NCBI GenBank assembly: GCA_900314375.1
Contig: OMVC01000009.1
Location: forward strand, 1 to 10,524
DNA: 10,524 bases
Source: an uncultured bacterium
Lineage (GTDB): Bacteria; Cyanobacteriota; Vampirovibrionia; Gastranaerophilales; Gastranaerophilaceae
Reading direction: 5' to 3'
Part shown: piece after piece, positions 1 through 8,400 of the stretch
Layout of the letters: each line of letters begins with the position of its first letter
How positions within the stretch are numbered: the first letter of the stretch is position 1
Position numbers and translations under genes: made by a program
The notes under the pieces: model-generated
Told to the model about the DNA's origin: nothing
The model's input: the letters and a program-made list of their open reading frames with translations, nothing else
Database searches by the model: none

Positions 1-210
1 ATTAGAAGAAGTTTTTATTTTGTTGATATATTAACAAATCTGGAAAGAATTTCAGATCATTGCTCTAATATTGCTTCTAATATTATTCATTCGCAAGGCG
101 TTACTATTCCAAAGCACGAATTGAAAAATAAATTAAAGCAAGATACAAACTCAAATGAAATAAAGGCATTTAAAGAAAATTATTACGTCGAAAATATTAA
201 AACAACCTAG
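1..210 (+). CDS. C-terminal fragment of a PhoU-domain protein, probably a Na+/phosphate cotransporter
   Basis: The plus-strand frame is open from base 1 and ends at TAG 208-210, leaving 69 residues of a gene that starts outside the window. The segment LTNLERISDHCSNIASNII (roughly residues 12-30 of the fragment) matches the last helix of PhoU-like domains, where acidic and polar residues in an ER-SDH pattern help bind metal. In Na+/Pi cotransporters of the NptA/PF02690 type, a PhoU-like domain follows the membrane part and has this same LTNLERISDHCSNIA-like segment near the C-terminus. A free-standing PhoU is the alternative, but the wording of the motif and the 35-40 residue charged tail favour the transporter. 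The family imports inorganic phosphate with sodium at the inner membrane. The gene is convergent with its neighbour and overlaps it by four bases. I see no terminator after it. The family call is from memory of the motif. Confidence 0.7.
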   Translation: MRRSFYFVDILTNLERISDHCSNIASNIIHSQGVTIPKHELKNKLKQDTNSNEIKAFKENYYVENIKTT

Positions 211-1304
211 ACTCCTGTAAACATCCTTGTATTAATATTCTTATTTATTTTAAGCAGCAAAGATTTTATAACAAATAGTGTTAAAGTTGATAATGCGGCT
301 ACAACTACAAAACGAATTGCTACACAAAAAATTATACACGCAATATTTTCGGAGATTATTACACCGGATATATTAAATACCTTATTATATATAAAAAACC
401 AGTACCAGTGAATAAAGAATAAGCCAAAACTGTATTTTGCAATAAAATCAAGCGTTTTGTTTGTTTTATTGTGAGATAAAATAAATTCATCATAGTGTTT
501 CAAATAACCGAGTAAAAGCATTGTTAAAAATGTTTTGGAAATTGTATAATTACACCAATTAAATTTATATGTTAAATAAATATTTAATCCGCTTGTAATT
601 AACATTCCTACCCATAATAAAAATCTTTTATCATAAAATTTATCAATAATACTTTTATTAGCGGAACAAAACATTCCGAAAATATATAAAGACAAAAAGT
701 GAACAAAGCCCATTAATATATAATTTACATAGGCTAAGTATCTGCCGGGGTAACTTAAATTTATCAAATCAGAATATTCAGGACTGATTCTCGGAAGAAA
801 TATTGTTACTAAAAACAATAGAGGAAGCAGTTTATATAAAATGCCTTTTTTCTCCAGTTTTAGTAATAACCAAGAAAATATAAAGAAAATTACAATCATC
901 GGAATAAACCAAGCAGGAATATTATGCACTCTGCCCACTGCCAAATGCATTGGGATTTGTAATAATAAAGGGATATCATAAAAAGTATTTTTATATGCAA
1001 TTGGCATTGTAAAACAGAAAATTAATCCGGGAATTGATGTTATTAAATAAGGCATAATAACATTTGTCCATTTTTTCTTCATATAGTTTTTGTATTCGAA
1101 TTTGTAAGACAAATGTTGAAACAAAAAACCTGAAATAAATATGAAAAGAGCTGTTCCGCCGCAAACTATTTCTGTATTTATTATATGCGGAAGCGATGCA
1201 TTCGCTCCAAACTGCATAGTATGCCCCATAATAATAAGCAAAATCGCTAAACCTCTAAATACATTTATATAATTTAAAAATTGTTTCTTTTTCCCTGTTT
1301 CCAT
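207..1304 (-). CDS. Integral-membrane acyltransferase family 3 protein (O-acyltransferase)
   Basis: This is a multi-spanning membrane protein of the acyltransferase-3 family (PF01757), which moves acetyl or other acyl groups onto sugars of the cell surface. From the start chosen here it has 365 residues. The first helix carries the family signature NVFRGLAILLIIMGHT, with Arg17 and His28. FISGFLF and a basic KKKWTNVIMPYL loop follow (about 56-86), then AWFIPMIVIFF (about 131-141) and a late FGLFFIHWYWF helix (about 293-303). About ten hydrophobic segments are visible, typical for the family. An in-frame ATG at 1334 would give 375 residues but has no ribosome site and lies inside the upstream gene. 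ATG 1316 overlaps the upstream stop as TAATG. ATG 1304 follows GGGGGA by four bases, so I prefer it. It is the third gene of the lpxA unit, so lipid A, O-antigen or another surface glycan is a plausible substrate, but this is inference. Confidence 0.88.
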   Translation of the reverse strand: METGKKKQFLNYINVFRGLAILLIIMGHTMQFGANASLPHIINTEIVCGGTALFIFISGFLFQHLSYKFEYKNYMKKKWTNVIMPYLITSIPGLIFCFTMPIAYKNTFYDIPLLLQIPMHLAVGRVHNIPAWFIPMIVIFFIFSWLLLKLEKKGILYKLLPLLFLVTIFLPRISPEYSDLINLSYPGRYLAYVNYILMGFVHFLSLYIFGMFCSANKSIIDKFYDKRFLLWVGMLITSGLNIYLTYKFNWCNYTISKTFLTMLLLGYLKHYDEFILSHNKTNKTLDFIAKYSFGLFFIHWYWFFIYNKVFNISGVIISENIACIIFCVAIRFVVVAALSTLTLFVIKSLLLKINKNINTRMFTGV

Positions 1305-1315
1305 AATTTCCCCCA

Positions 1316-3349
1316 TTACGGTAATTTTAACCATACAAATGAGTGTGAATACATCAATAATCTTGTCTTGTTATTTTTTAAGGACAACTTTAACTTAAAT
1401 TCCTGACCGTTAAGAATATTGGTTAATGTTACTGTTTGTTGATTTTTTAAACCTTTTAAAATTATATCTTTTGGTAACTCCACTTCTGCTACACATTTTT
1501 TGTCAGAAAGATTGTTAACTATCAGATATTTTTCACCCTTATAACTTCTGATATATGCAAGAATATGTCTATCCGTATCTAATACTGTTAAATTTCCCCT
1601 AGAAAGAGCAGGAATATTTTTGCGCAAGTTTATCATGTTTTGTACATTATGATAAATCTTTCCGCTATAGCTTTTGTTTTCTTTACTTGCATTATAAAAT
1701 ACATCTTTTGTGAGTAAACCTCTGTTTATATCACGACTGTCAAAAAATGATAAGAGTTTTACTTTGCTTAATTTTTTTCTTATTAGTGCATTTTTCTGAG
1801 CGTTTTTATAATTATTTTTTGCACCGATTTCATCCCCGTAATATATTATCGGAATTCCGGGAAGCGACAATAGAACTGAAAAAGCCATATTTATATGTTG
1901 ATAATCTTCATTTAAGAAATTTGCCATTCTGCCTGATACCCCGTACCCTTTTCTAAACGGCGCACCTTTTGGTGCAAGAGAATCATATATAAGATTTCGC
2001 AATTCCGGCGTTACCATCTCAAGCGTAAGTTCATCGTGAACTCTTAAAAATGTCGCCCAGCTTGCTGAATCAGGAATTTTTGGTAAATTTACCACAGAAT
2101 TCTTAAAATACGAGTTGTCTTCCGTAATAAATGTTGCCCAAAGTGCCGGCATTTCAGGAAAGTTATACGCAATTTGAACTTCATCAGTTCTTTTTAAATC
2201 TTTTTCACGATTATTAACTAAAACTGTATTTTTGCGTTCAGTTCCAAAATATGGAATAACATCTTTCGGCAGCTGGCAGGCTTCTGCCTGCATAACAGTT
2301 CTTGGGGCTACAGCTTGAAGATAAACACTTAAAAGTTTTATAACTTCATGAGTTTTATCTAAATTTTCAGCATTAGTCCCTTTTTCTTTTATTAAATACG
2401 GAATTGCATCAAGCCTGAAAATATCAACCCCTAAATTTGCCCAATAGTTTAAAGTTTCAAGATTGTAATACAGAACTTCAGGATTTTGCCAATTTATATC
2501 AAGTTGAAAAGGGTAAAATGTATGATAGAAATAATAATCCTTTCCGTTCACCTGAACTTTTCTGTAATGATTTTCAGATATTTCAGGGAAAATAAGTCTT
2601 CGTTTTGATACACTTCCGTCATCTTCTTTGTATTCTACAATATGACCTAATTTTTCATCAACATATTTTTTGTATTCGGGCATTGTTTCTGTTGCTATAA
2701 AATAATTTATTTTACTTTCATCCCCGTTTAAAATATCCTGAAACCACTCATGTTGTTCCGAAAAATGATTTAATACCAAATCAGCTTTAATTTTAAAGCC
2801 TTGTTCCTTTGCTTTTTTAATAAAGGATTCAAATTGTTCTCTCCCGCCTAAATCTTTTCTTACATCTGTAGGATTTTTTACATCAAATCCCGAATCTTCC
2901 ATGGGAGAATCCGCAAAAGGAAGCATATAAAGAGTCGTTACCCCTAAATCTTTTAAATACTCCAGCATATTTTCTGTATCTTTAAACTTATTTGGCTTGC
3001 CATCAGTAACAGTCCCGAATTGGTCCACATAGAACATGTATATAATTTCATCTTTATACCAATCGGAATTGCGTTTAAAATCATCACGTTTTAAACCTAA
3101 TGAACGATTATTGGTTGCTTTTTGCGCAATTTCAGACATTTTGTCATAAATATCTTCCAAATTTTCTTCACCATAAATATTTGTAATATGAGCTTTTATT
3201 TCGCGCTCGGTTTTAGGTGAAAATACATTTGGTTTAATATCAACGACCGAAATATTTGAATTGTCTTCTTGTGGTAATTCCTCACAATAAGCAACTGTAT
3301 TTGTATTTATAATTAGTAAAAATATTAATAATGATATTATTTTTTTCAT
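1316..3349 (-). CDS. Secreted GH13 enzyme, trehalose synthase/amylosucrase-like
   Basis: This is an alpha-amylase-superfamily (GH13) protein of 677 residues counted from ATG 3349. A GTG at 3358 would add three residues, but MKKIISLLIFLLIINTN begins a normal signal peptide, with probable cleavage near residue 20-23. The catalytic barrel is complete: region I Asp190 with Asn194-His195 (DLVLNH), region II FRLDA with Arg312 and nucleophile Asp314, acid/base Glu356 (QAEA), and region IV His438-Asp439 (RVHDE). Nearby stretches, including GTNAENLDKTH, FLRVHDELTLEMVT and GIPIIYYGDEIG, read like trehalose synthase (GH13_16). The DSR...RG segment after the barrel recalls amylosucrase. Roughly residues 575-677 look like the C-terminal beta domain. 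Known relatives isomerise or transfer glucosyl groups of maltose or sucrose and are usually cytoplasmic, so a signal peptide is unusual. ATG starts one base after the lpxA stop (TAATATG), suggesting translational coupling. The family is certain; the substrate is not. Confidence 0.88.
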   Translation of the reverse strand: MKKIISLLIFLLIINTNTVAYCEELPQEDNSNISVVDIKPNVFSPKTEREIKAHITNIYGEENLEDIYDKMSEIAQKATNNRSLGLKRDDFKRNSDWYKDEIIYMFYVDQFGTVTDGKPNKFKDTENMLEYLKDLGVTTLYMLPFADSPMEDSGFDVKNPTDVRKDLGGREQFESFIKKAKEQGFKIKADLVLNHFSEQHEWFQDILNGDESKINYFIATETMPEYKKYVDEKLGHIVEYKEDDGSVSKRRLIFPEISENHYRKVQVNGKDYYFYHTFYPFQLDINWQNPEVLYYNLETLNYWANLGVDIFRLDAIPYLIKEKGTNAENLDKTHEVIKLLSVYLQAVAPRTVMQAEACQLPKDVIPYFGTERKNTVLVNNREKDLKRTDEVQIAYNFPEMPALWATFITEDNSYFKNSVVNLPKIPDSASWATFLRVHDELTLEMVTPELRNLIYDSLAPKGAPFRKGYGVSGRMANFLNEDYQHINMAFSVLLSLPGIPIIYYGDEIGAKNNYKNAQKNALIRKKLSKVKLLSFFDSRDINRGLLTKDVFYNASKENKSYSGKIYHNVQNMINLRKNIPALSRGNLTVLDTDRHILAYIRSYKGEKYLIVNNLSDKKCVAEVELPKDIILKGLKNQQTVTLTNILNGQEFKLKLSLKNNKTRLLMYSHSFVWLKLP

Positions 3350-3350
3350 A

Positions 3351-4136
3351 TTAATCACGATCGGTTCTTAAACACACTCCCCTTTTAGAATCTTTTATAA
3401 ATTGAACCATTTTTTCTACATATTTATTATTTGAAGAAATTTCCTCTCGGATTTTTTCTATGGCTTGACTTGTATTATATTCTTCAGAAACAAGCAATTT
3501 GTAAGCAGAATTTATTTCGGATCTTGTAGCCTGTTCGATACCACGTCTTTTAAGCGCTATAACATTAATTCCGACAGGGTGTGCAAGCCTTCCGTCGTAT
3601 TTTGTATATGGCAAAAGATCTTGTCTTGAAGCGGCAAAACCGCTTACAATTACCATATCACCAATTCTTATATTTTGGTGGAAAACAGTCATACCTCCCA
3701 AAAATGCCCCAAACCCTACATGGACATGACCGCCTATTGTAGCCAAATTTGCCATTATAACTTCATCTTCTAACACGCAATTATGTGCAACATGAGAGCC
3801 TACCATTAAAAGACATTTGTTTCCGATGCGCGTTGTAAAATCTCCTGATGATGAAGCTCTGTGAATTGTTACATTCTCTTTTATTATTGTATCATCCCCA
3901 ATTATAACATTTGTTTTTTCTCCGTTATAACTTAAATCCTGCGGGGCGGAACCGATTGTTGAAAATGGGGAAATGGTGCATCTTTTACCGATTTTTGCAT
4001 GTTCTATATAACAATTTGCAATAATTTTAGATCCTTCATCAATCTCTACATTTTCACCTATAATTACGTATGGGCCTATTGAAACATTATTGGCAATTTG
4101 GGCAGAGGGATGTATTATTGCGGTTCTATCAATCAT
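3351..4136 (-). CDS. lpxA: UDP-N-acetylglucosamine O-acyltransferase LpxA
   Basis: LpxA carries out the first step of lipid A synthesis in the cytoplasm, moving an R-3-hydroxyacyl chain from acyl carrier protein to the 3-OH of UDP-GlcNAc. The 261-residue protein shows the left-handed beta-helix hexad repeats (IHPSAQIANNVSIGPYVIIG onward), the IHR loop, HVAHNC with the catalytic His118, FHQ (His153), then GINVIALKRRGI and a helical C-terminal third. Length and colinearity match E. coli LpxA (262 residues, from memory). The position equivalent to the E. coli acyl ruler Gly173 is Gly166, suggesting a long acyl chain. Two changes stand out: the residue after the catalytic His is Asn119 (Asp126 in E. 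coli), and the Lys76 equivalent is Ser69. An in-frame TTG at 4148 would add four residues, but ATG 4136 aligns with the E. coli start and has GGA seven bases upstream. It heads the lpxA-GH13-acyltransferase unit; no lpxD, fabZ or lpxB lies beside it here. Confidence 0.95.
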   Translation of the reverse strand: MIDRTAIIHPSAQIANNVSIGPYVIIGENVEIDEGSKIIANCYIEHAKIGKRCTISPFSTIGSAPQDLSYNGEKTNVIIGDDTIIKENVTIHRASSSGDFTTRIGNKCLLMVGSHVAHNCVLEDEVIMANLATIGGHVHVGFGAFLGGMTVFHQNIRIGDMVIVSGFAASRQDLLPYTKYDGRLAHPVGINVIALKRRGIEQATRSEINSAYKLLVSEEYNTSQAIEKIREEISSNNKYVEKMVQFIKDSKRGVCLRTDRD

Positions 4137-4166
4137 TTTTTTATCCAATTCTTATGTAATTCTACT

Positions 4167-4210
4167 ATTATAAAAATCTTAAAACTCAATTGTTAGTTTA
4201 AAGTTAGGGA
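4167..4210 (-). promoter_or_regulatory. Promoter and putative response-regulator box upstream of lpxA
   Basis: Read on the minus strand, a perfect TATAAT lies at 4172-4167, about 30 bases before the lpxA ATG. No good -35 hexamer lies 16-18 bases further up. Instead two CTAAC half-sites occur at 4207-4203 and 4196-4192, exactly 11 bases apart. The second sits where the -35 would be, about 13 bases from the -10 when taken as an 11-base unit. This is how PhoB/OmpR-type activators are arranged. The same box recurs before the efflux operon. The -10 call is solid; the regulator type is inference. Confidence 0.6.
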
Positions 4211-4237
4211 TTAAGCGTTTCGAAAATTTTTAAAATA

Positions 4238-5440
4238 CTAGCTTTGAGTTAAAGCTTCATTTTTTCTCCATTTTACTGTTTGTCCGTCTTTTAGGTCGTC
4301 TGTTATATTTATTATAAGCTTTTCATTTCCTTTAAGCCCTTCCAAAATTTCAACCTTATCGCCAAAATCGCGACCTGTAAGAACTTTTTGGAAATGAATT
4401 TTGCCGGCTTTATTTAATGTTATTACATATCTTCCGGTATTTAATGTTGTTAAACATGCAGGATTAACTGTTATAATTTGTTCTTCTCCATTGATATTAA
4501 TATCTGATTTGACATATAAACCTGGGTATAAAGCGGACTTATCATCATTATTTATGATAGCTACAACTTCCATTGTTCTGGAAACAGGATCTAAGTTCTG
4601 AGAATTTTGAGTAATTATCCCTTTAAATTTGTTTTTAGGATTGTTCGGAGTATATAAATCCACAGCCATTCCGAGCTTTACATAAGGAATATAATTCTGC
4701 GGAATATTTAAGCTTACTCTGAATTTGTCAATTTGTTGAATTTCAAACAAACTTGTACTTGTACTGCTTCCTCCGGCAACAACATTTGCACCAACATCAA
4801 CATTATATTTGCTTATAACTCCGCTAAACGGTGCGCGAACATTTTTATAATCCATAAGCGCCTGAATTCTGTTTTTCATTGCCTCTGCTCTTTTAACTTC
4901 AGCTTTAGCTGCTTGATAATTCATTTCAGCAGTTTTAAATTCGTTATATTTTGCATCAAGTTCCTGTTTTGAAATAGCCCCGCCATCTGACGATTGTTTA
5001 TACCTGTCATAGCTCTGTTTACTAAAATTATATTGATACTCTGCTTCAAGCAATCTTTTTTGTGCCGTTATTAAAGTCGCATTTGCACTTTGACCTTCTT
5101 CATCCAAATCTGGAGAATCTATAGTAGCCAGCAGCTGTCCTTGGACAACTTTATCTCCCAATTCTACATAACGCTTTTTGATTATCCCGTTTATTCTCGA
5201 AAATATTTCAGTATGTAAATATGGTTTTAATTCCCCGCTAAGCTCAAGAGTTGAGTCGCCGCTTTCTATTTTCGGGTTTTCATAAAGTGCAACGTATTCA
5301 TAGCTTTTAGCATTGTTCCACGCAATAATATCTCTTGTAACTTTCGGTATAAAACCGGCTAAAAACATAAAAACAAATATTCCTATAACACTTGATTTTA
5401 CTTTATGCTTTTTAATTTTTCCCAATATGTCATTTATCAT
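4238..5440 (-). CDS. RND efflux periplasmic adaptor (membrane fusion protein, HlyD/AcrA family)
   Basis: This is the periplasmic adaptor of a tripartite efflux pump, 400 residues, joining the inner-membrane permease to the outer-membrane channel. A single hydrophobic anchor lies at about 17-32 and no lipobox Cys is present, so it is probably held by an N-terminal transmembrane helix rather than a lipid. A lipoyl half (about 70-110, with INGIIKKRYVELGDKV) is followed by an alpha-helical coiled-coil hairpin (about 113-195). The second lipoyl half contains the hallmark VRAPFSGVI (201-209). The beta-barrel and membrane-proximal domains follow, including RTMEVVA (288-294) and LYPGLYVK (304-311). 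Its ATG overlaps the permease stop as ATGA, and GAGGA lies about nine bases upstream, so the start is firm and coupling is likely. It is the last gene of the operon. The substrate cannot be read from the sequence. Confidence 0.94.
   Translation of the reverse strand: MINDILGKIKKHKVKSSVIGIFVFMFLAGFIPKVTRDIIAWNNAKSYEYVALYENPKIESGDSTLELSGELKPYLHTEIFSRINGIIKKRYVELGDKVVQGQLLATIDSPDLDEEGQSANATLITAQKRLLEAEYQYNFSKQSYDRYKQSSDGGAISKQELDAKYNEFKTAEMNYQAAKAEVKRAEAMKNRIQALMDYKNVRAPFSGVISKYNVDVGANVVAGGSSTSTSLFEIQQIDKFRVSLNIPQNYIPYVKLGMAVDLYTPNNPKNKFKGIITQNSQNLDPVSRTMEVVAIINNDDKSALYPGLYVKSDININGEEQIITVNPACLTTLNTGRYVITLNKAGKIHFQKVLTGRDFGDKVEILEGLKGNEKLIINITDDLKDGQTVKWRKNEALTQS
4240..4256 (-). terminator. Weak hairpin at the end of the efflux operon
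   Basis: A 6-bp perfect inverted repeat (AGCTTT, 5-base loop, AAAGCT) spans the last codons and stop of the adaptor gene. On the minus strand it is followed by AGTATTTTAAAAATTTT, a broken U-rich tail. The stem is short and half A/T, so termination is probably partial and some read-through into lpxA is possible. Confidence 0.35.
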
Positions 5441-8400
5441 AATCCATATTCCTCACTGTATTTTTTATTTTTATTCATAATTGCAAATAGCATAGGTACA
5501 ATTACCAGAGTGGCAAAAGTGGCAAAGAGTAATCCTCCGATTACCGTTCTGCCGATTGGAGCATTTTGTTCTCCTCCTTCTCCTAATCCCAAAGACATTG
5601 GTAACATCCCCAAAATCATAGCAAAAGCTGTCATTATAACCGGTCTTATTCTTGTAAATCCTGCATCAACAGCTGCCCTGACAGAATTAAAACCCTTTTT
5701 CATTTTATCTGTTGCAAACGAAACAACTAAAATAGAATTTGAACAAGATACCCCGATAGTCATAATAGAACCCATCATAACCTGTATGCTAAAAGTTGTA
5801 TCAGTTGCATATAGCATCCACAATATACCCGCCAAAGCAATCGGTACCGGGGTAATTATAATAAACGGGTTTCTCCAAGATTGGAAATTTGTGACGATTA
5901 AAAGATATACCAAAATTAGCGCAAGTAATAACCCTGACAGTAATGAGGTAAATGCTGTTTTCATAGCATTAGCCTGTCCTAAAATATTGATAAATGTTCC
6001 GTTTGGCGCTTGTTTTTCATATTTTTTAACAATCTTATGAATATCATCAGCCACTGAATCTAAATCTCTATCTTGAATATTTATTAAAATATCGTAAACA
6101 GGCATAATATCGTAATGATTTACAACACTTGGAGCTGTACTTTCATGTATATTTGCAACATTAGACAGACGAATCGGCTTATTGCCGTTAAATGCAAGCG
6201 GTACATCCATTACGTCGCTGACAGAATTTATCCAATATGGCGGTACTTGTAATGCAAGGAGATAGTTAACACCGTTTTCAGGGTCAACCCAATATGCAGG
6301 CATTGCCTGCGCACTTGATGAAAGTGCAATAATCATGTTTTTTGCAACATCCGCTTGTGTTAATCCCATATTCGCAGCTTTTACCTTATCAACTTCAAGT
6401 TTTATTTCCGGATAATCGGTAATTTGATGAACATGAGCATCTGCGACCCCTTTTACCTTTTTAATATCTTCAAGCATATTTAGTGCAAGCGCGTAGTTCC
6501 CTTTTGTATCTTCACCTTGTATTTGAACATCAATTGGCGAAGCAAGTCCGAAATTAAGAATTTTCCCGACCATATCCGCACTTTGGAAGAAAAATGTCAT
6601 ATTTGGATATTTTTCATTTAAAACTTTGCGTAGTTTTTTAATATATTTTTGTGTTGGTTTGTGGTGTTTCTTCAGGGAAATTAAAATTTCACCATCACCC
6701 ATTCCCAACTGCGAATTATCCATAAATGCAAGATTCAACATACTTACAGGAATTCCGATATTATCAAGCATTGTGTCAATTTCTTTTTCAGGAATAACTG
6801 TTTTAATCGTTTTTTCTATATCAGAAAAAGCTCTTGCCGTATCTTCAATTCTTGTTCCGTGTTGTGCATATACATGAAGCCTGATTTGGCCCGCATCTAC
6901 ATTAGGGAAGAAATTTTCTCCGATAAATGGTAGCAAACAAAAGGAAATTGCTATGACAAGCACAGAAAATTGCAGTGTCTTTTTAGGATTTCTCATAACT
7001 TGTTTTACCAAAAACTGCTTATATACCCTTCTTAATTTCGCAAAATTTTTGTTTACTGTTTCGTGTAAATTATATAATAATGTATCAGGTTTAAGCACTT
7101 CTGTTTTCTTTAGCAACTTATCAACCATAACAGGAACAATAGTATTAGATAATAAGTAAGAGCCAATCATTGCGCATATTACCGATAATGCCATCGGCGC
7201 AAATAAGAATTTGGTAGCACTTTTCATCAAAAATATCGGTGCAAAAACCATACATATAGACAACGTCGAAATAAGCGTAGGTACAGCAACTTCAGAAGCT
7301 GATTTACAGATAATGTCCTGTAAATTCATTCTGTTTTTGTAAATTTCCTTATTTCTCAGAATATTTTCAAGCACAACGGTCGCATTATCAACAAGCATGC
7401 CGATAGCCAGAGCCATACCGCTAAGAGTCATAATATTTAAAGTTTGTCCGTTTAATGACAAACAAATTATTGCAAATAGTATTGACAAAGGAATTGAAAC
7501 CGCAACAATAAAAGTAGAGCGTTTACTGCCTAAAAACAGCAAAATCATTAATGCTGTCAGTATAGCAGCGAGTGTTCCTTCAAAAATAACGCTGTTTATC
7601 GAACTTTTAACAAATATGGATTGGTCAAATAATTCGTGCATTTGAATTCCTGAAGGAACCATTTTTTTTATTACAGGAATTATTTTTTTGCACCCGTCAA
7701 CAACTTTAATAGTTGAGGTTTTTCCTGCTTTATAAACCGTCATCAAGCTGCCTGCCACTCCGTCATGGCGGACAACATTTTCCTGAACGGCATTTCCGTT
7801 ATGAATATACGCAATATCACGTAAATAAACTGTTTCTCCGTCTTTTGATTTAATAGGGAACATGTTCATTTCATCAATTGTTTTTGTTGCATTATTTAAT
7901 GTAATATAATAATCAAAACCGCCTATTTTCGCATTTCCTGACGGTAATATGACATTTTGTTCCGCAAGAGTATCGGTTATAGCTAAAGGCGTTAGAGCTC
8001 GTGCCTCCATCTTTTGCATATCAAGGTCAACCATTATTTGACGGGATAAACCGCCCATAGGTAATGGGATTTGAGAACCTTCCACTTTTGACATTTGCAC
8101 TTTTATTATATTTTGAGCTAAATCGGACACATCTAACAGGGGTATTTTTTTTGAAGATACAACTACCTGCAATACAGGAATGGTTGTAGGAGTATATTTT
8201 ATAACTTGTGGTGGTCTAATGCCAAGCGGCATATTATTTAGTGCAACTTGTGATGCCGAACTTAATTGTGTTATTGCGGTATTAACATCAGCTCCGGGGT
8301 GTAAAAATACTTTTATTACCCCAACCCCGTATAATGATTGTGATTCAATATGCTCAACATCGTTCATATTAGCAGAATACGCACGTTCAGCTATAGAAAC

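Noticed and set aside
3351..3358. GTG 3358 as the GH13 start, and TTG 4148 as the lpxA start
   Set aside because: In both cases an ATG three or four codons downstream gives a better-formed N-terminus (classical signal peptide; exact match to the E. coli LpxA start), and for lpxA the ribosome site is correctly spaced only for the ATG.
5405..6040. Plus-strand open frame of 211 codons opposite the permease gene
   Set aside because: It lies wholly antisense to the strongly supported adaptor start and permease C-terminus, and its translation resembles no family. It is an antisense shadow.
7397..7645. Short plus-strand open frames within the permease, adaptor, GH13 and channel genes
   Set aside because: All are antisense to clear family members, have no visible ribosome site or promoter, and their translations look like read-outs of the other strand.
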